Positions 24,875-34,048 of a stretch of 64,000 bases of DNA are shown piece by piece (the first letter of the stretch is position 1; the number at the start of each line of letters is the position of its first letter). Both the position numbers and the translations under genes were made by a program. The notes under the pieces are model-generated. The model was not told where the DNA came from, ran no database searches, and worked only from the letters and a program-made list of their open reading frames with translations. Source of the stretch: Ignatzschineria rhizosphaerae (lineage in GTDB: Bacteria > Pseudomonadota > Gammaproteobacteria > Cardiobacteriales > Wohlfahrtiimonadaceae); the NCBI RefSeq assembly GCF_022655595.1, contig NZ_CP093379.1, positions 2,476,501 to 2,540,500 on the forward strand. The letters are read 5' to 3'.

Positions 24875-25147
24875 TTATGATTTATGCTCACGAGGATCAA
24901 TATCAAAGTAATCCAAGCGTTTTTTCAAAGTTGAACGAGTAATCCCTAAAATTTCAGAAGCTTTTGACTGATTACCATCAGTATATTCTAAAACTTTCTC
25001 AAAAAGCGGACGCTCAACTTCATTAATCACTAAACGATAGAGGTTAGGTGGGTATTTCCCATCTAGCATCCCTGAAATTTCGTCTAACGCTTCTTTTACT
25101 GACTCACGCAATGGAATATGGTCTTTAAGACGCTCACGAGAAATCAT
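24875..25147 (-). CDS. fis: Nucleoid protein Fis
   Basis: A 90-residue DNA-binding protein whose C-terminal helix-turn-helix (GNQSKASEILGITRSTLKKRL) is essentially the Fis signature. Fis bends DNA and activates rRNA and tRNA promoters in fast growth. It lies 60 bases downstream of dusB, the conserved dusB-fis operon. GGAGTAAAAA precedes the ATG. Confidence 0.96.
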   Translation of the reverse strand: MISRERLKDHIPLRESVKEALDEISGMLDGKYPPNLYRLVINEVERPLFEKVLEYTDGNQSKASEILGITRSTLKKRLDYFDIDPREHKS

Positions 25148-25207
25148 TTTTTACTCCTAAAATATCTGTCAAAAATTAAAGTTACATATGAAAGAACAAA
25201 TGGCCAA

Positions 25208-26155
25208 CTATTGATTCGAAAAAATCTGGCGAATCCAATCAAGCTGTTTTTCTGGTACTCGCTCCCGCAACATAGCACTACGCCAATCTGCAGGAATTTC
25301 TCGGTCCCCTAAGTACCAAAGGATATGTTTACGCGAAACACGAATCCCTTTATCAACGCCATAAAATTCATGAAGCTCACTTACATGATTTAAGACCGTT
25401 GCTAATAACTCTTCTTGAGTTGGAAGATACATCTCACCTTGAGATAAAGAGCGAAACAGCCAAGGATTTCCCAAAGCTGCACGGCCAATCATGACCGCAT
25501 CCGCACCTGTATGACTCAAGACTCGCTTTGCCTTCTCTATTGAATCAATATCACCATTTGCAATAACAGGAATACTGATCGCTTCTTTCACCTTCGCAAT
25601 CGTGTCATATTCGGCTTCACCAAGAAAGCGATCTTCTCTCGTCCGTCCATGGATTGCTAATGCTTGTATTCCTATCTCTTGTGCGTGTTTTGCAATTGTT
25701 ACGGCATTTTTGTTCTCACGATCCCATCCGGTACGGATTTTTAAGGTCACAGGAACATCAACTGCAGCAACCACTGCTTTTAAAATCTCTACAACTAAAG
25801 GCTCATCTTGTAATAACGCTGATCCTGCTGCTTTTTTACAAACCTTTTTGGCGGGGCATCCCATATTAATATCGATAATTTCGGCGCCACTTTCCACACT
25901 AAAACGTGCAGCATCCGCCATCATTGCCGGATCATATCCGACAATTTGTGCACTTACCGGCGCCACTTCCCCGTCATAAGTAAATCGAAGCTGAGATTTC
26001 TCTGTTTCCCAAAGCTCAGAGTTTGCATTTACCATTTCGCAAACGGCAAGCCCTGCTCCCATCTCTCGACAAATCTTACGGAAAGGAAGATCCGTTACCC
26101 CCGCCATCGGTGCTAGCACGAAAGGCGATGATATTTGATAAGGCCCAATTTTCAT
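25208..26155 (-). CDS. dusB: tRNA-dihydrouridine synthase DusB
   Basis: FMN enzyme reducing uridine to dihydrouridine in the tRNA D-arm. The 315-residue protein has the TIM-barrel start FVLAPMAGVTDLPFR, the active-site loop INMGCPAKKVCKKAAGSALL with the catalytic cysteine, and GRTREDRFLGEAEYD and IPVIANGDI later. Its ATG overlaps the prmA stop by one base (TAATG), and fis follows, giving prmA-dusB-fis. Confidence 0.96.
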   Translation of the reverse strand: MKIGPYQISSPFVLAPMAGVTDLPFRKICREMGAGLAVCEMVNANSELWETEKSQLRFTYDGEVAPVSAQIVGYDPAMMADAARFSVESGAEIIDINMGCPAKKVCKKAAGSALLQDEPLVVEILKAVVAAVDVPVTLKIRTGWDRENKNAVTIAKHAQEIGIQALAIHGRTREDRFLGEAEYDTIAKVKEAISIPVIANGDIDSIEKAKRVLSHTGADAVMIGRAALGNPWLFRSLSQGEMYLPTQEELLATVLNHVSELHEFYGVDKGIRVSRKHILWYLGDREIPADWRSAMLRERVPEKQLDWIRQIFSNQ

Positions 26156-27042
26156 TACTGTTTTTTAATACCGTGAAGTCTAGTCCAACCGTCTAAGCTC
26201 TTATCTGCTTCAAACGTAAACTCTGCCTCATAAGCCCCTTTTACAAAGGCGGCATCATGATCTAAAAGTCCTGCTAAAACTAAGTGACCACCGGGTTCTA
26301 CTAAATTTCCTAAGATAGGCGCAAGCTCAACTAATGGTCCTGACAAAATATTTGAAAGAACAACTTTTGCCTTTGTTGGCTTAAAATTCTCAGGAAGTGC
26401 CCCGTGAATGACTACATTATTACGCTCCGCATTTTGCGCAGTTGCGTAGATCGCTTGGGGATCAATATCCGTACTAAAGCACTCTTTTGCGCCTAAAAGC
26501 TTTCCTGCTATCCCTAAAACGCCAGAACCACAACCATAATCAATAATCGTTTGATTGATAAATTCTGTACGATTTTCAGATAGCCACTCAAGGCACAGCG
26601 CCGTTGTGGGGTGTGTTCCTGTTCCAAAAGCTAAACCCGGATCAAGTCTCACGGTCGCTATTTCTGGCTCAGGAGAGGGTAGGTGCGTTGGGCAGATCCA
26701 TAAATTTTCCCCAAATTTAATGGGCTTATAGTGATCTTGCCAAGCCCTTACCCAATCTTTATCTTCCAATTCATTGGTTTCAACTATCGGCAAATAGGGC
26801 TCATCTAAATATTGCACTAAAAAAGCCTTGATCGCTTCAACATCACAAGGGACTTCATAGAGCCCTGTCACAAGCGTATTATTCCATAAGGGTGTTTCCC
26901 CTGGAAGAGGTTCGAATATTGGATCATCTTCGCCATCTTTCATCGTTACTGCAACTGCGCCAGATTCCACTAATGCTTCATCTAATGCTTCCGCAGTAAA
27001 TCGCATGTCAGCTTTCAAAGTTAATTCAAACCATTTATTCAT
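26155..27042 (-). CDS. prmA: Ribosomal protein L11 methyltransferase
   Basis: SAM-dependent enzyme that trimethylates L11. The 295-residue protein has the PrmA N-terminal domain (MNKWFELTLKADMRFTAEAL) and the methyltransferase motif I IIDYGCGSGVLGIAG, preceded by LDPGLAFGTGTHPTT, and the PrmA-specific LSNILSGPL. First gene of the prmA-dusB-fis unit. Confidence 0.95.
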   Translation of the reverse strand: MNKWFELTLKADMRFTAEALDEALVESGAVAVTMKDGEDDPIFEPLPGETPLWNNTLVTGLYEVPCDVEAIKAFLVQYLDEPYLPIVETNELEDKDWVRAWQDHYKPIKFGENLWICPTHLPSPEPEIATVRLDPGLAFGTGTHPTTALCLEWLSENRTEFINQTIIDYGCGSGVLGIAGKLLGAKECFSTDIDPQAIYATAQNAERNNVVIHGALPENFKPTKAKVVLSNILSGPLVELAPILGNLVEPGGHLVLAGLLDHDAAFVKGAYEAEFTFEADKSLDGWTRLHGIKKQ

Positions 27043-27381
27043 AGTTCACCGTGTCACTAATTTATTGAAGGGAAGAATACTAGCTAAGAAGTAAAACATA
27101 ATCAAGCAAAAGTGGCGTTGACCATTTCTTTTTGATTTCTTAACCGGTCATAGATCATAACAAAAATCGCTAAAGAATTGCGCATTTATTTTACTTTTTC
27201 TCCTTTTGGAGCAAAGAGATATCGGCAAAAGCCTGAAAAAACCATTGCGAAACAGATGACTGACAAAAGCTGTAAAAATTTCTAAAAAGAAGATTCCCCG
27301 CCTCCAAACTCTAAACATAGTACACTGATCCTTTATGATTATTTTCAGTTTCACAACTTTTAAAGAGAAGAGGTTATTTAG

Positions 27382-27636
27382 ATGAGTGAAAAATATGATC
27401 TAAGAAAAATAAAATGGCGTTCACGTCGTGGCATGCGTGAATTAGATGCCTTATGCGATCGTTACCTTGCCAATCACTTTGAAAGTGCCCCTAACGCAGA
27501 GAAAGATCTCTATCTAACGCTATTAGATATGCAAGACCCTGAGCTCTACTCACTACTTATGCATCGTGCGGAATATCCAACACCTGAAATTAAGGCTTTA
27601 GTGTTAAAGATGAATCCTGATCTTTTAGATGAGTAA
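27382..27636 (+). CDS. sdhE: Succinate dehydrogenase assembly factor SdhE
   Basis: An 84-residue protein of the SdhE/YgfY (formerly CptB) family, which promotes covalent FAD attachment to SdhA and FrdA. The RGxxE-type signature is seen as KWRSRRGMRELDALCDRYL near the start. AGAAGAGG precedes the ATG. It stands alone, without the YgfX partner found in enterobacteria. Confidence 0.9.
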   Translation: MSEKYDLRKIKWRSRRGMRELDALCDRYLANHFESAPNAEKDLYLTLLDMQDPELYSLLMHRAEYPTPEIKALVLKMNPDLLDE

Positions 27637-27730
27637 AACTGTACATCATATACCTCAAAGCAGCTTGCATGATCCCGGATAGAACGATTCTAGTACGACT
27701 CACAATCAATGCCCGGCATCTTGCAAGCAC
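27637..27730 (-). repeat. Dispersed intergenic repeat, truncated copy E
   Basis: An inverted, shortened copy beginning directly after the sdhE stop. The reverse strand reads AGAATCGTTCTATCCGGGAT then CATGCAAGCTGCTTTGAGG. The arms GCTTGCAAGATGCCGGG and CCGGGATCATGCAAGC show the internal inverted repeat of the family most clearly. Confidence 0.7.
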
Positions 27731-27777
27731 ATCTTCCAAGAAAAAATGCAAAAATAAATAAAAACACAATAGAAAAA

Positions 27778-27799
27778 GCCCAACTATAAATAGTTGGGC
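27778..27799 (-). terminator. Terminator of the first tRNA-Thr
   Basis: GCCCAACTAT and ATAGTTGGGC form a stem; the AAAAA on its left is a U-tract on the minus strand. It begins 11 bases beyond the tRNA 3' end. Confidence 0.85.
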
Positions 27800-27810
27800 T
27801 TCTCTTTATA

Positions 27811-27886
<76 letters not shown>

Positions 27887-27907
27887 TTACTGCATTGCAG
27901 GAATAGG

Positions 27908-27936
27908 ATTATAGGGAGGAAAAAACCTTCTGTCAA
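27908..27936 (-). promoter_or_regulatory. Promoter of tRNA-Thr copy 1
   Basis: Minus-strand TTGACA (27931-27936), 17-base spacer, TATAAT (27908-27913): a full sigma-70 consensus about 22 bases upstream of the tRNA. Confidence 0.85.
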
Positions 27937-28039
27937 CTCTTCCTAGAAAAATTTGCCACAGATATTCCCCATCCCTTACATAATGTTCTTATCCATCTTA
28001 TTTTAACAAGGCATTTCTCTTCATACGCTTCCCATAATG

Positions 28040-28160
28040 AATATACCGGCGCATCGGTATGAGAATCGCAAGAATCGTTCTATCGGGCATCTAGTAAGCT
28101 CGTTTGATGCACACATTGTACAATTTTGCTTTGAGAGCAGCGCTTCTTAAACTGAATCGA
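28040..28160 (+). repeat. Dispersed intergenic repeat, copy C
   Basis: Lies between the two tRNA-Thr cassettes. It begins ACCGGCGCATCGGTATGAG, continues CGCAAGAATCGTTCTATCGG and CGTTTGATGCACACATTGTAC, and ends TTAAACTGAATCGA. The left terminal segment is missing or diverged. Confidence 0.75.
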
Positions 28161-28226
28161 CTAGACGATACTCTTACATACATTCGCCTTACGCCTATAC
28201 GCCTATATTGATGAAGGCAAGAAAAA

Positions 28227-28250
28227 ACCCAATACTTAAAAGTATTGGGT
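28227..28250 (-). terminator. Terminator of the second tRNA-Thr
   Basis: ACCCAATACT, TAAA, AGTATTGGGT: a perfect 10-bp stem with a minus-strand U-tract, 12 bases beyond the tRNA end. Confidence 0.85.
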
Positions 28251-28262
28251 TGATCTTTGATA

Positions 28263-28338
<76 letters not shown>

Positions 28339-28360
28339 TGAACTACATTTCAGAATTAGG

Positions 28361-28389
28361 ATTATAGGGAGGAATCATAGTGCTGTCAA
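28361..28389 (-). promoter_or_regulatory. Promoter of tRNA-Thr copy 2
   Basis: Minus-strand TTGACA (28384-28389), 17-base spacer, TATAAT (28361-28366). Same architecture as the promoter of copy 1; the following CCTATTCC-like segment is similar too. Confidence 0.85.
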
Positions 28390-28412
28390 CAACTGCATAA
28401 CAATAGCTCAAT

Positions 28413-30317
28413 CTAGCTTAATTTTTCTCTTAATAAAGCATTTTCAACACTATGCTTAGCCCGTTTAAAATGGGTAAAAGCATTAATCACGGATTGATCC
28501 CTCTCATCAAAAATCCCTGCTTTTGCTTTTTCCTGTAATAGCTGGAAAATCTCTGGGCGATACTCCTTATATTGACAATTTAATGCAGCATCTGCTTTAA
28601 ACTTTGCAAATGATGCCTCAACCCAATGTAATTCACCTCTCTTTTGAGATTGATCTTGAATGCCCATCCCTTTTAAAACAACCGCTGAATGAAGCCCTGT
28701 TGTTTTATCAAGATGAAAACCTAGATGCGCGATTTGATACCCGATAGACTCCCAAAACTGTAATAGATTTACGGTTAATCCAAAGCTGACAGATAAAAAA
28801 TCAATCTCTGCGCTCACTTTTTCCTCTAAAAAATGAACCATTGTTTGGCCAATACCTAATCGCCTTAAAGGTTTTACAACAGAAATTCGGGAAATTCTAA
28901 TAGACTTTTCTAGCATTGCCTCTGGAAAATAGCTCTGTCCTGCTAACATCTGCGCCACTAAGTTACCTTTTGGGCGCCTTAAGCCATTAAATACAGTGGT
29001 TGTTAACTCTGGAGACAATCCTCCTTCTTCCATTGCCCAAATCGCGCCGATTAACTTTTTTTGATAATAAGCCAAAACAAAGATTTGAGAAGGGGCATCA
29101 AAAAGCCGGCGTAAATCTTGAATATTTGTCTGGTAATGCGTGTCATTTAATAGCTGATAAAGATCACTTAATTGGGCAAGATCACTTCGTAAGCTCGCCA
29201 TATTTTGGCGATTATAAAATTGATACTCGATCTCTTCCTTAAAAAGAGTCGCAGGGGAAAAATGTAAGAGATTAGATGAGCGCTGATTTTGGCAATCGCC
29301 TGTTTGTAGCGAACGCAACATTAAATCATCGCACAACTGTTTTAATGGATCATTACCTAAAAAGCGCCATGATTGCTGAAGCTGATAGCCTTTTGTAATC
29401 ACCACAAGATCTTGGATTTTTTCCCGTAATCCTTGCCCGGTCCCTTCATAATTTTCGACAGATGAGATCATCAAAACTTTATTAAAACGCCGGCATAACC
29501 TTTCTAAATGCGATAATGGCATTTTTGCAGCTTCTTCAATAATCAGCGTTTCTAATTGAAGATCTGTCTCTTCAATCGTTAAAAAGAGAGCATCAGGCGC
29601 TCTAAACTGTAATCCTTCAATCTCTCGGTATTGCTCAATCGCATTTTGATTAGGCGCTGTGAGAATATAATGACTCGGGTTGTCCGCAATCAGCTTTGCC
29701 CCTAACCATGATTTTCCAGAGCCTCTTTTAGAAAAAAGCGTAAAAATCCCTTCTGAGGCAGCAAGAAAATCTTGTGCAATCTGTAATTGCTCATAGTGAT
29801 AAGCCCCCGCCTTTATCATTACATCCGGCTTTGCGGCAAAAGCGATCTCTTCACTCTTTAAAGGCGGAAAGATTTTCCCCTCTTCTAAACGATAAGCCCA
29901 TTTAGAAAACAAGCTTTTTAAATAATTATGAAAATAAGGCGTCGCAATCGCTTCCTCATGAAACCTTTGGCTTTCAAAGATTCCCAAATTTTTTTGAGAA
30001 AGAATCATTAACATGCCACCTCTCGAAATTGTGGCAGCAATCGATAGAAAATAATCTAAAGCAAAGCCTCTTCGGGCATCAAAAAGTACCGCAGATGTTG
30101 TTAATCCTAAGTATTCACGTGTTTTACAGAGCGAAAACACACGATCACAATGAAGAGCAGGTTCATGATCAGAAAAGAAAAGCGCTTGTGGGTAGAGTTT
30201 AAAAAAAGCAGAGCAGAGCGCTGAAAGCTCACTATCATCAGAGTCATCACTAAGCTCAACAATCAATACCTCCCGTTTATAGGGATGCTGTATCTCCTTT
30301 AACCATTTACCAACCAT
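28413..30317 (-). CDS. tmcA: tRNA(Met) cytidine acetyltransferase TmcA
   Basis: ATP-dependent RNA helicase-acetyltransferase that makes N4-acetylcytidine at the wobble base of elongator tRNA-Met. Of 634 residues (E. coli 671), the order is an N-terminal domain, an ATPase with Walker A FSKRGSGKSWLGAK near residue 200 and EEAAKMPL as the Walker B equivalent, then a GNAT domain (ISRISVVKPLRRLGIGQTMVHFLEEK near 480-505) and a C-terminal tail. The ATG at 30317 with GAAGGG upstream is preferred over a GTG at 30341. It lies between the Thr and Lys tRNA pairs. Confidence 0.92.
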   Translation of the reverse strand: MVGKWLKEIQHPYKREVLIVELSDDSDDSELSALCSAFFKLYPQALFFSDHEPALHCDRVFSLCKTREYLGLTTSAVLFDARRGFALDYFLSIAATISRGGMLMILSQKNLGIFESQRFHEEAIATPYFHNYLKSLFSKWAYRLEEGKIFPPLKSEEIAFAAKPDVMIKAGAYHYEQLQIAQDFLAASEGIFTLFSKRGSGKSWLGAKLIADNPSHYILTAPNQNAIEQYREIEGLQFRAPDALFLTIEETDLQLETLIIEEAAKMPLSHLERLCRRFNKVLMISSVENYEGTGQGLREKIQDLVVITKGYQLQQSWRFLGNDPLKQLCDDLMLRSLQTGDCQNQRSSNLLHFSPATLFKEEIEYQFYNRQNMASLRSDLAQLSDLYQLLNDTHYQTNIQDLRRLFDAPSQIFVLAYYQKKLIGAIWAMEEGGLSPELTTTVFNGLRRPKGNLVAQMLAGQSYFPEAMLEKSIRISRISVVKPLRRLGIGQTMVHFLEEKVSAEIDFLSVSFGLTVNLLQFWESIGYQIAHLGFHLDKTTGLHSAVVLKGMGIQDQSQKRGELHWVEASFAKFKADAALNCQYKEYRPEIFQLLQEKAKAGIFDERDQSVINAFTHFKRAKHSVENALLREKLS

Positions 30318-30382
30318 CTCATTCCCTTCTATTAATCGCACCTTAAGCCTTTTATGATACTGCAGAATATAGTAGGCACAAA

Positions 30383-30406
30383 AAAACCTCCGTAAACGGA
30401 GGTTTT
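30383..30406 (-). terminator. Terminator of tRNA-Lys copy 1
   Basis: CCTCCG, TAAA, CGGAGG with flanking A and T runs, seven bases beyond the tRNA 3' end. Confidence 0.85.
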
Positions 30407-30412
30407 CTAATT

Positions 30413-30487
30413 TGGTGGGTCATGAGGGATTCGAACCTTCGACCAATTGGTTAAAAGCCAACTGCTCTACCACTGAGCTAATGACCC
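30413..30487 (-). tRNA. tRNA-Lys (anticodon TTT), copy 1
   Basis: A 75-base tRNA on the minus strand: acceptor GGGTCAT, D-arm AGCTCAGTGGTAGAGC (one base shorter than in E. coli), anticodon loop CTTTTAA, T-arm GGTTCGAATCC, 3' CCA encoded. TTT with the Lys acceptor identity is clear. Confidence 0.97.
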
Positions 30488-30501
30488 AAAGAAGAGTTAG
30501 T

Positions 30502-30529
30502 ATTATAGTGATTTTTCACTAGAGGTCAA
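30502..30529 (-). promoter_or_regulatory. Promoter of tRNA-Lys copy 1
   Basis: Minus-strand TTGACC (30524-30529), 16-base spacer, TATAAT (30502-30507). Confidence 0.8.
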
Positions 30530-30606
30530 CTCTATTTTTGGATAATTTTTACCTAAAAGATAAAAATTTTTGAGAAATACTTCTATTCATCCAATCTCGG
30601 AGGATA

Positions 30607-30636
30607 AAAAAATCTCCTAAAAGGAGATCTTTTTAA
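30607..30636 (-). terminator. Terminator of tRNA-Lys copy 2
   Basis: ATCTCCT and AGGAGAT with an A-rich loop and A/T flanks, adjacent to the tRNA 3' end. Confidence 0.8.
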
Positions 30637-30638
30637 TT

Positions 30639-30713
30639 TGGTGGGTCATGAGGGATTCGAACCTTCGACCAATTGGTTAAAAGCCAACTGCTCTACCACT
30701 GAGCTAATGACCC
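30639..30713 (-). tRNA. tRNA-Lys (anticodon TTT), copy 2
   Basis: Same 75-base sequence as copy 1, with encoded CCA and its own promoter and terminator. Confidence 0.97.
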
Positions 30714-30725
30714 CGAGGAATTAGT

Positions 30726-30753
30726 ATTATAGAGATTTAATCCCTATCGTCAA
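30726..30753 (-). promoter_or_regulatory. Promoter of tRNA-Lys copy 2
   Basis: Minus-strand TTGACG (30748-30753), 16-base spacer, TATAAT (30726-30731). The remaining gap to the permease gene (30754-31087) is AT-rich with no other feature I can support. Confidence 0.8.
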
Positions 30754-31087
30754 CTCTGATACTGATTTTTTTTAGACTTTGTACAAAATAGAGTCAACAC
30801 CAAAATATATTATAACAATAAACTACTGTTTTAAATCACTCTTTACTCAAAAAGAGAGATCTCTTTTTTCTAAAAATAGCCTCTTGACTAAAAACGATTA
30901 AAAAAGCCCTAATATTGGATCTTATAAAAAAAGCATCCAGCAAAAAAGAAAGGAGATCATCTCTATCGCAATCTTCTTAGACATCTGCTTTATTCTCCAC
31001 TATGATCGTTAATTTAAGAAATAATAAAGAGACCACCATATCCCTTGCCATTTACCTTAACCTACATCTAATAAAGGATTTTCAATT

Positions 31088-32305
31088 GTGAAAAATCGCG
31101 TATTTGGAAGCACGCTTATTATAGCGGGTACTGCCGTTGGCGCAGGAATGCTCGCTATGCCTCTTACATCAGCCCAAATGGGTTTCGGGATGACTTTCTT
31201 TCTTCTCTTTATTTTGTGGGTTTTATTAACATTTACCGCACTTCTCTACGCTGAAGTTCATCAATATAGCCCTAATGATGCCGGAATTGCAGGGATTACT
31301 GAACAGTACTTTGGCTTAACAGGAAAGCTTATCGTCAATTTTATCCTACTCTTTTTTATGTACGCCGTTTTAACGGCTTATATTACTGGGAGTGGTAATC
31401 TACTCTTTAGCTTTTTACCTAAATCTTGGAACCTAGATCCCCAAAAAGCACAAAAAATTGCAGCCCTTACGTTTGCGATCCTCTTTGGTATTATAGTCAC
31501 GATTGGTATTGCGCTTTCTGATATTACTAACCGCCTCTTTTTTGGTTTAAAAGTTCTAAGCTTTATCGTCTTACTCTACCTACTTTTCGGTCAGTTCTCT
31601 GTTAGTAATCTTCAATATACACCAACAGATAATCTCCTACTCTTTTCAGCCCTACCCATCTTCTTTATGACCTTTGGTTTTCATATCTGTACCCCAACGA
31701 TTAATGAGTATCTACAAGGCAATAACAGACAGCTACGTTTAGCTTGTATCTTTGGCTCTACAGGGATTTTTATTATCTATATCATTTGGCAAATGGCAAC
31801 TCATGGGGTTTTAGAGCAATCAAAACTCATTGCTATCTTAAATGAAGATCCTAGCTTAAATGGGCTAATTCATGCCTTTGAAATTACAACAGGCAGTAAA
31901 ACCATTAGTGAAATTGTACGAATATTCTCTGTGTTAGCACTAACAACCTCTTATATTGGCGTTGCATTAGGCTTATCAAATGCCGTAAAAGATCTCTTAG
32001 CACATTTTAATATGCGTAAAAATAATTTAATGGTCGGTGCCATTACCTTTATTCCTCCTATTATTGTCGGCTTTACTTACCCTAATATCTTTCTTAGCGC
32101 TTTTGCATTTGCCGGTGTCATCTTTGCCTTTATTGGTGTGATTTTACCTGTAGTTCTTGCCTATAAGTCCAGAAAAATACATCCAAAAGGACAACATGTT
32201 CGTGGGGGAAATCTATCTTTAATATTAGCGGTTCTCTTTGCACTAATCATTATCTTTGTCGGCTCATTCCCTGAATTACTCAATCTACCTAAGGTTGTCG
32301 GTTAA
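31088..32305 (+). CDS. tyrP: TyrP-like aromatic amino acid permease (HAAAP family)
   Basis: Inner-membrane proton symporter for tyrosine or another aromatic amino acid, 405 residues with about 11 hydrophobic helices. It follows E. coli TyrP closely from GSTLIIAGTAVGAGMLAMPL at the start through FMTFGFHICTPTINEYLQGN, LTTSYIGVALGLSNAVKDLL and the last helix. The start is GTG with AAGGA upstream. Tyrosine versus tryptophan specificity cannot be settled by eye. No TyrR box was recognised. Confidence 0.85.
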   Translation: MKNRVFGSTLIIAGTAVGAGMLAMPLTSAQMGFGMTFFLLFILWVLLTFTALLYAEVHQYSPNDAGIAGITEQYFGLTGKLIVNFILLFFMYAVLTAYITGSGNLLFSFLPKSWNLDPQKAQKIAALTFAILFGIIVTIGIALSDITNRLFFGLKVLSFIVLLYLLFGQFSVSNLQYTPTDNLLLFSALPIFFMTFGFHICTPTINEYLQGNNRQLRLACIFGSTGIFIIYIIWQMATHGVLEQSKLIAILNEDPSLNGLIHAFEITTGSKTISEIVRIFSVLALTTSYIGVALGLSNAVKDLLAHFNMRKNNLMVGAITFIPPIIVGFTYPNIFLSAFAFAGVIFAFIGVILPVVLAYKSRKIHPKGQHVRGGNLSLILAVLFALIIIFVGSFPELLNLPKVVG

Positions 32306-32436
32306 TACCTTAAAATAAGATTAAGAGAGCTTTGGGATTAAATTTTAAACATGAGATAGCAAGACAAACCGATTTAAACCGAAAATACCGTATTTTCAAA
32401 TCAGTTTAAAAACAACTAATCCCGCTTGCAGGAAAG

Positions 32437-32576
32437 TCAGCTTAAAAGAGACTCAATCAGATTACCGGCACATCGATTATGAGAAGCGTAAAATTGTTCC
32501 ATCCGGCATCAGGCAGCTTATTTGATTCGCACTTTGTACTATTTTACTTTTAAGACATTGTTTTTAAATCAAATAG
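32437..32576 (+). repeat. Dispersed intergenic repeat, copy D
   Basis: Starts TCAGCTTAAAAGAGACTCAA, continues ATTACCGGCACATCGATTAT and TTGTTCCATCCGGCATCAGG, ends TTTTTAAATCAAATAGATGA. It lies between the permease gene and fnr, beside a bidirectional terminator. A related left-end motif (AAATCAGTTTAAAA) also occurs at about 32398, suggesting nested or rearranged copies. Confidence 0.75.
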
Positions 32577-32604
32577 ATGACAACGCAATTAAATAACCGT
32601 AAAA

Positions 32605-32631
32605 AAAGGGCTATTACAATAATAGCCCTTT
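32605..32631. terminator. Bidirectional terminator between the permease gene and fnr
   Basis: AAAGGGCTATTA, CAA, TAATAGCCCTTT: a perfect 12-bp stem with A-rich and T-rich flanks between convergent genes. Confidence 0.85.
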
Positions 32632-32677
32632 CTCTTTATCTACTTTATGATTCATTATTAATCTCTATTAGAGCTAA

Positions 32678-33391
32678 TTATTGAATATCTAAATTGACCA
32701 TTTCACGTAATTGATCAATATCTAGTAGTTTAATTTGTCGATGATTTACTTCAATCAATCCTTGATCTTGGAGTTTCTTTAAAAGTCTACTCACTGTTTC
32801 GACTGCTAATCCCAAGTAACTACCAATATCCGCACGAGACATACTTAATGAAAACTCTGTTGCAGAATAGCCACGACGTTTTAATCTTGTAGAAAGACTT
32901 AAAAATAACGCAATTAAACGTGCTTTCGCAGGTTGTGAGCCGATCATTGTCATCATCTGCTCATCACACTTAATTTCATGACTCATGATCTTTAATAGCT
33001 GTCTTGAAATATTTGGAATAGTGACTGCAATCGTATCAAGTTGATTATAAGGAATTTCACAAAGACTCGTTGTCTCTAATGTCTTAGCACCGCAAGAATG
33101 GGTTCCTGAACTTAACGCATCAAGTCCAATAATCTCACCAGGTAGATAAAAACTTGTGACATATTCGGTACCATCATTTGCAACTTTATAGGTTTTAACA
33201 GCTCCAGATCTCACCGCATAGAGAGATGTAAACTGATCTCCTGGATAGTAAATATGTTTTCCACGTGATAGTGGCTTGCCTCTCTGTACAATTTTCTCAA
33301 GTTTTACAAACTCGTTATTTTCTAAACCCACAGGGAGACAAAGTTGTTGCAAACTACAATTCCCACATGCGACTTTTATTTTCTTTTGCAT
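32678..33391 (-). CDS. fnr: Oxygen-responsive regulator FNR/ANR
   Basis: Global anaerobic transcription regulator of the CRP-FNR family. From the ATG at 33391 it has 237 residues. Four [4Fe-4S] ligands are evident: C9, C12 and C18 (VACGNCSLQQLC) and C111 (SLCEIPY), corresponding to C20, C23, C29 and C122 of E. coli FNR; an extra cysteine is at C100. The recognition helix LAVETVSRLLKKL has the E..SR that reads TTGAT half-sites. GAGG lies upstream of this ATG; the TTG at 33409 is less likely. Monocistronic. Confidence 0.95.
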   Translation of the reverse strand: MQKKIKVACGNCSLQQLCLPVGLENNEFVKLEKIVQRGKPLSRGKHIYYPGDQFTSLYAVRSGAVKTYKVANDGTEYVTSFYLPGEIIGLDALSSGTHSCGAKTLETTSLCEIPYNQLDTIAVTIPNISRQLLKIMSHEIKCDEQMMTMIGSQPAKARLIALFLSLSTRLKRRGYSATEFSLSMSRADIGSYLGLAVETVSRLLKKLQDQGLIEVNHRQIKLLDIDQLREMVNLDIQ

Positions 33392-33691
33392 GCCTTTTAC
33401 CTCAAACAAGATATTTTAGCCCCTTATATATTTATACTAAGAGTCCTAATGCGCAATTCTAACACATCAATACGTTAAAACTACATATAATCTACCTAGA
33501 ATAAATTTAAGGCTATAAATCTATATCTTTTATATATTTAAACTTCCCAATCAATATATCTGTTTAATATTTATTAAATATTTTATACAGCGATACATAC
33601 TCCCTATTCAAATATATATTAAACCCGCTGTTTACGATATACATTTCATCTTATTTAGGGTCATCTTTACATTTTCTATCAATAATATTTA

Positions 33692-34048
33692 CTATAGAAC
33701 GCCATCCGCTAGATTTAAAACAACGACCCCCACCACCACTAATGTCAGGCTAATGGCCTTTTGTAATGTGAGTTTTTCTCTAAAAAAAATCGTCCCTGAT
33801 ATCGTCATTAAAACCGTTGATAAACCTGCCCAAACAGCATAACCAATACTCATATCAATACGACTCATCACTAACGTAATAATAAAAAGAAAGAGGGTGT
33901 AACCGACAATAACGCCAAGCAGGGTATATTTAGGCGCACCACATCCTAAAAATTTAAGGCTTGTTGTGGCAAAAGCACTGCAAAATATTGCAAAAATGAG
34001 TAAAACCCAAACATTAATCGCATCAAAAAAGGCAAAAATCTCAGTCAT
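33692..34048 (-). CDS. SMR-family protein lacking the TM1 glutamate
   Basis: A 118-residue four-helix small multidrug resistance protein, the downstream member of an overlapping pair. In its first helix (LLIFAIFCSAFATTSLKF) the position of the essential glutamate E14 of EmrE is occupied by S24, aligning by the lysine eight residues later (K32). The GYAVWAGLSTVLMTISG signature of the third helix is normal. It starts eight bases inside its partner, so the two are co-translated and probably form a heterodimer. Confidence 0.82.
   Translation of the reverse strand: MTEIFAFFDAINVWVLLIFAIFCSAFATTSLKFLGCGAPKYTLLGVIVGYTLFLFIITLVMSRIDMSIGYAVWAGLSTVLMTISGTIFFREKLTLQKAISLTLVVVGVVVLNLADGVL

Noticed and set aside
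30848-30872. AGAGATCTCT palindrome with A and T flanks as a terminator
   Set aside because: No gene ends at it; it lies upstream of the minus-strand tRNA-Lys and well before the permease gene, and the flanks are not symmetrical.
33252-33267. TTTTCCACGTGATAGT in fnr as a parS site
   Set aside because: The core is present but about four flanking bases disagree.
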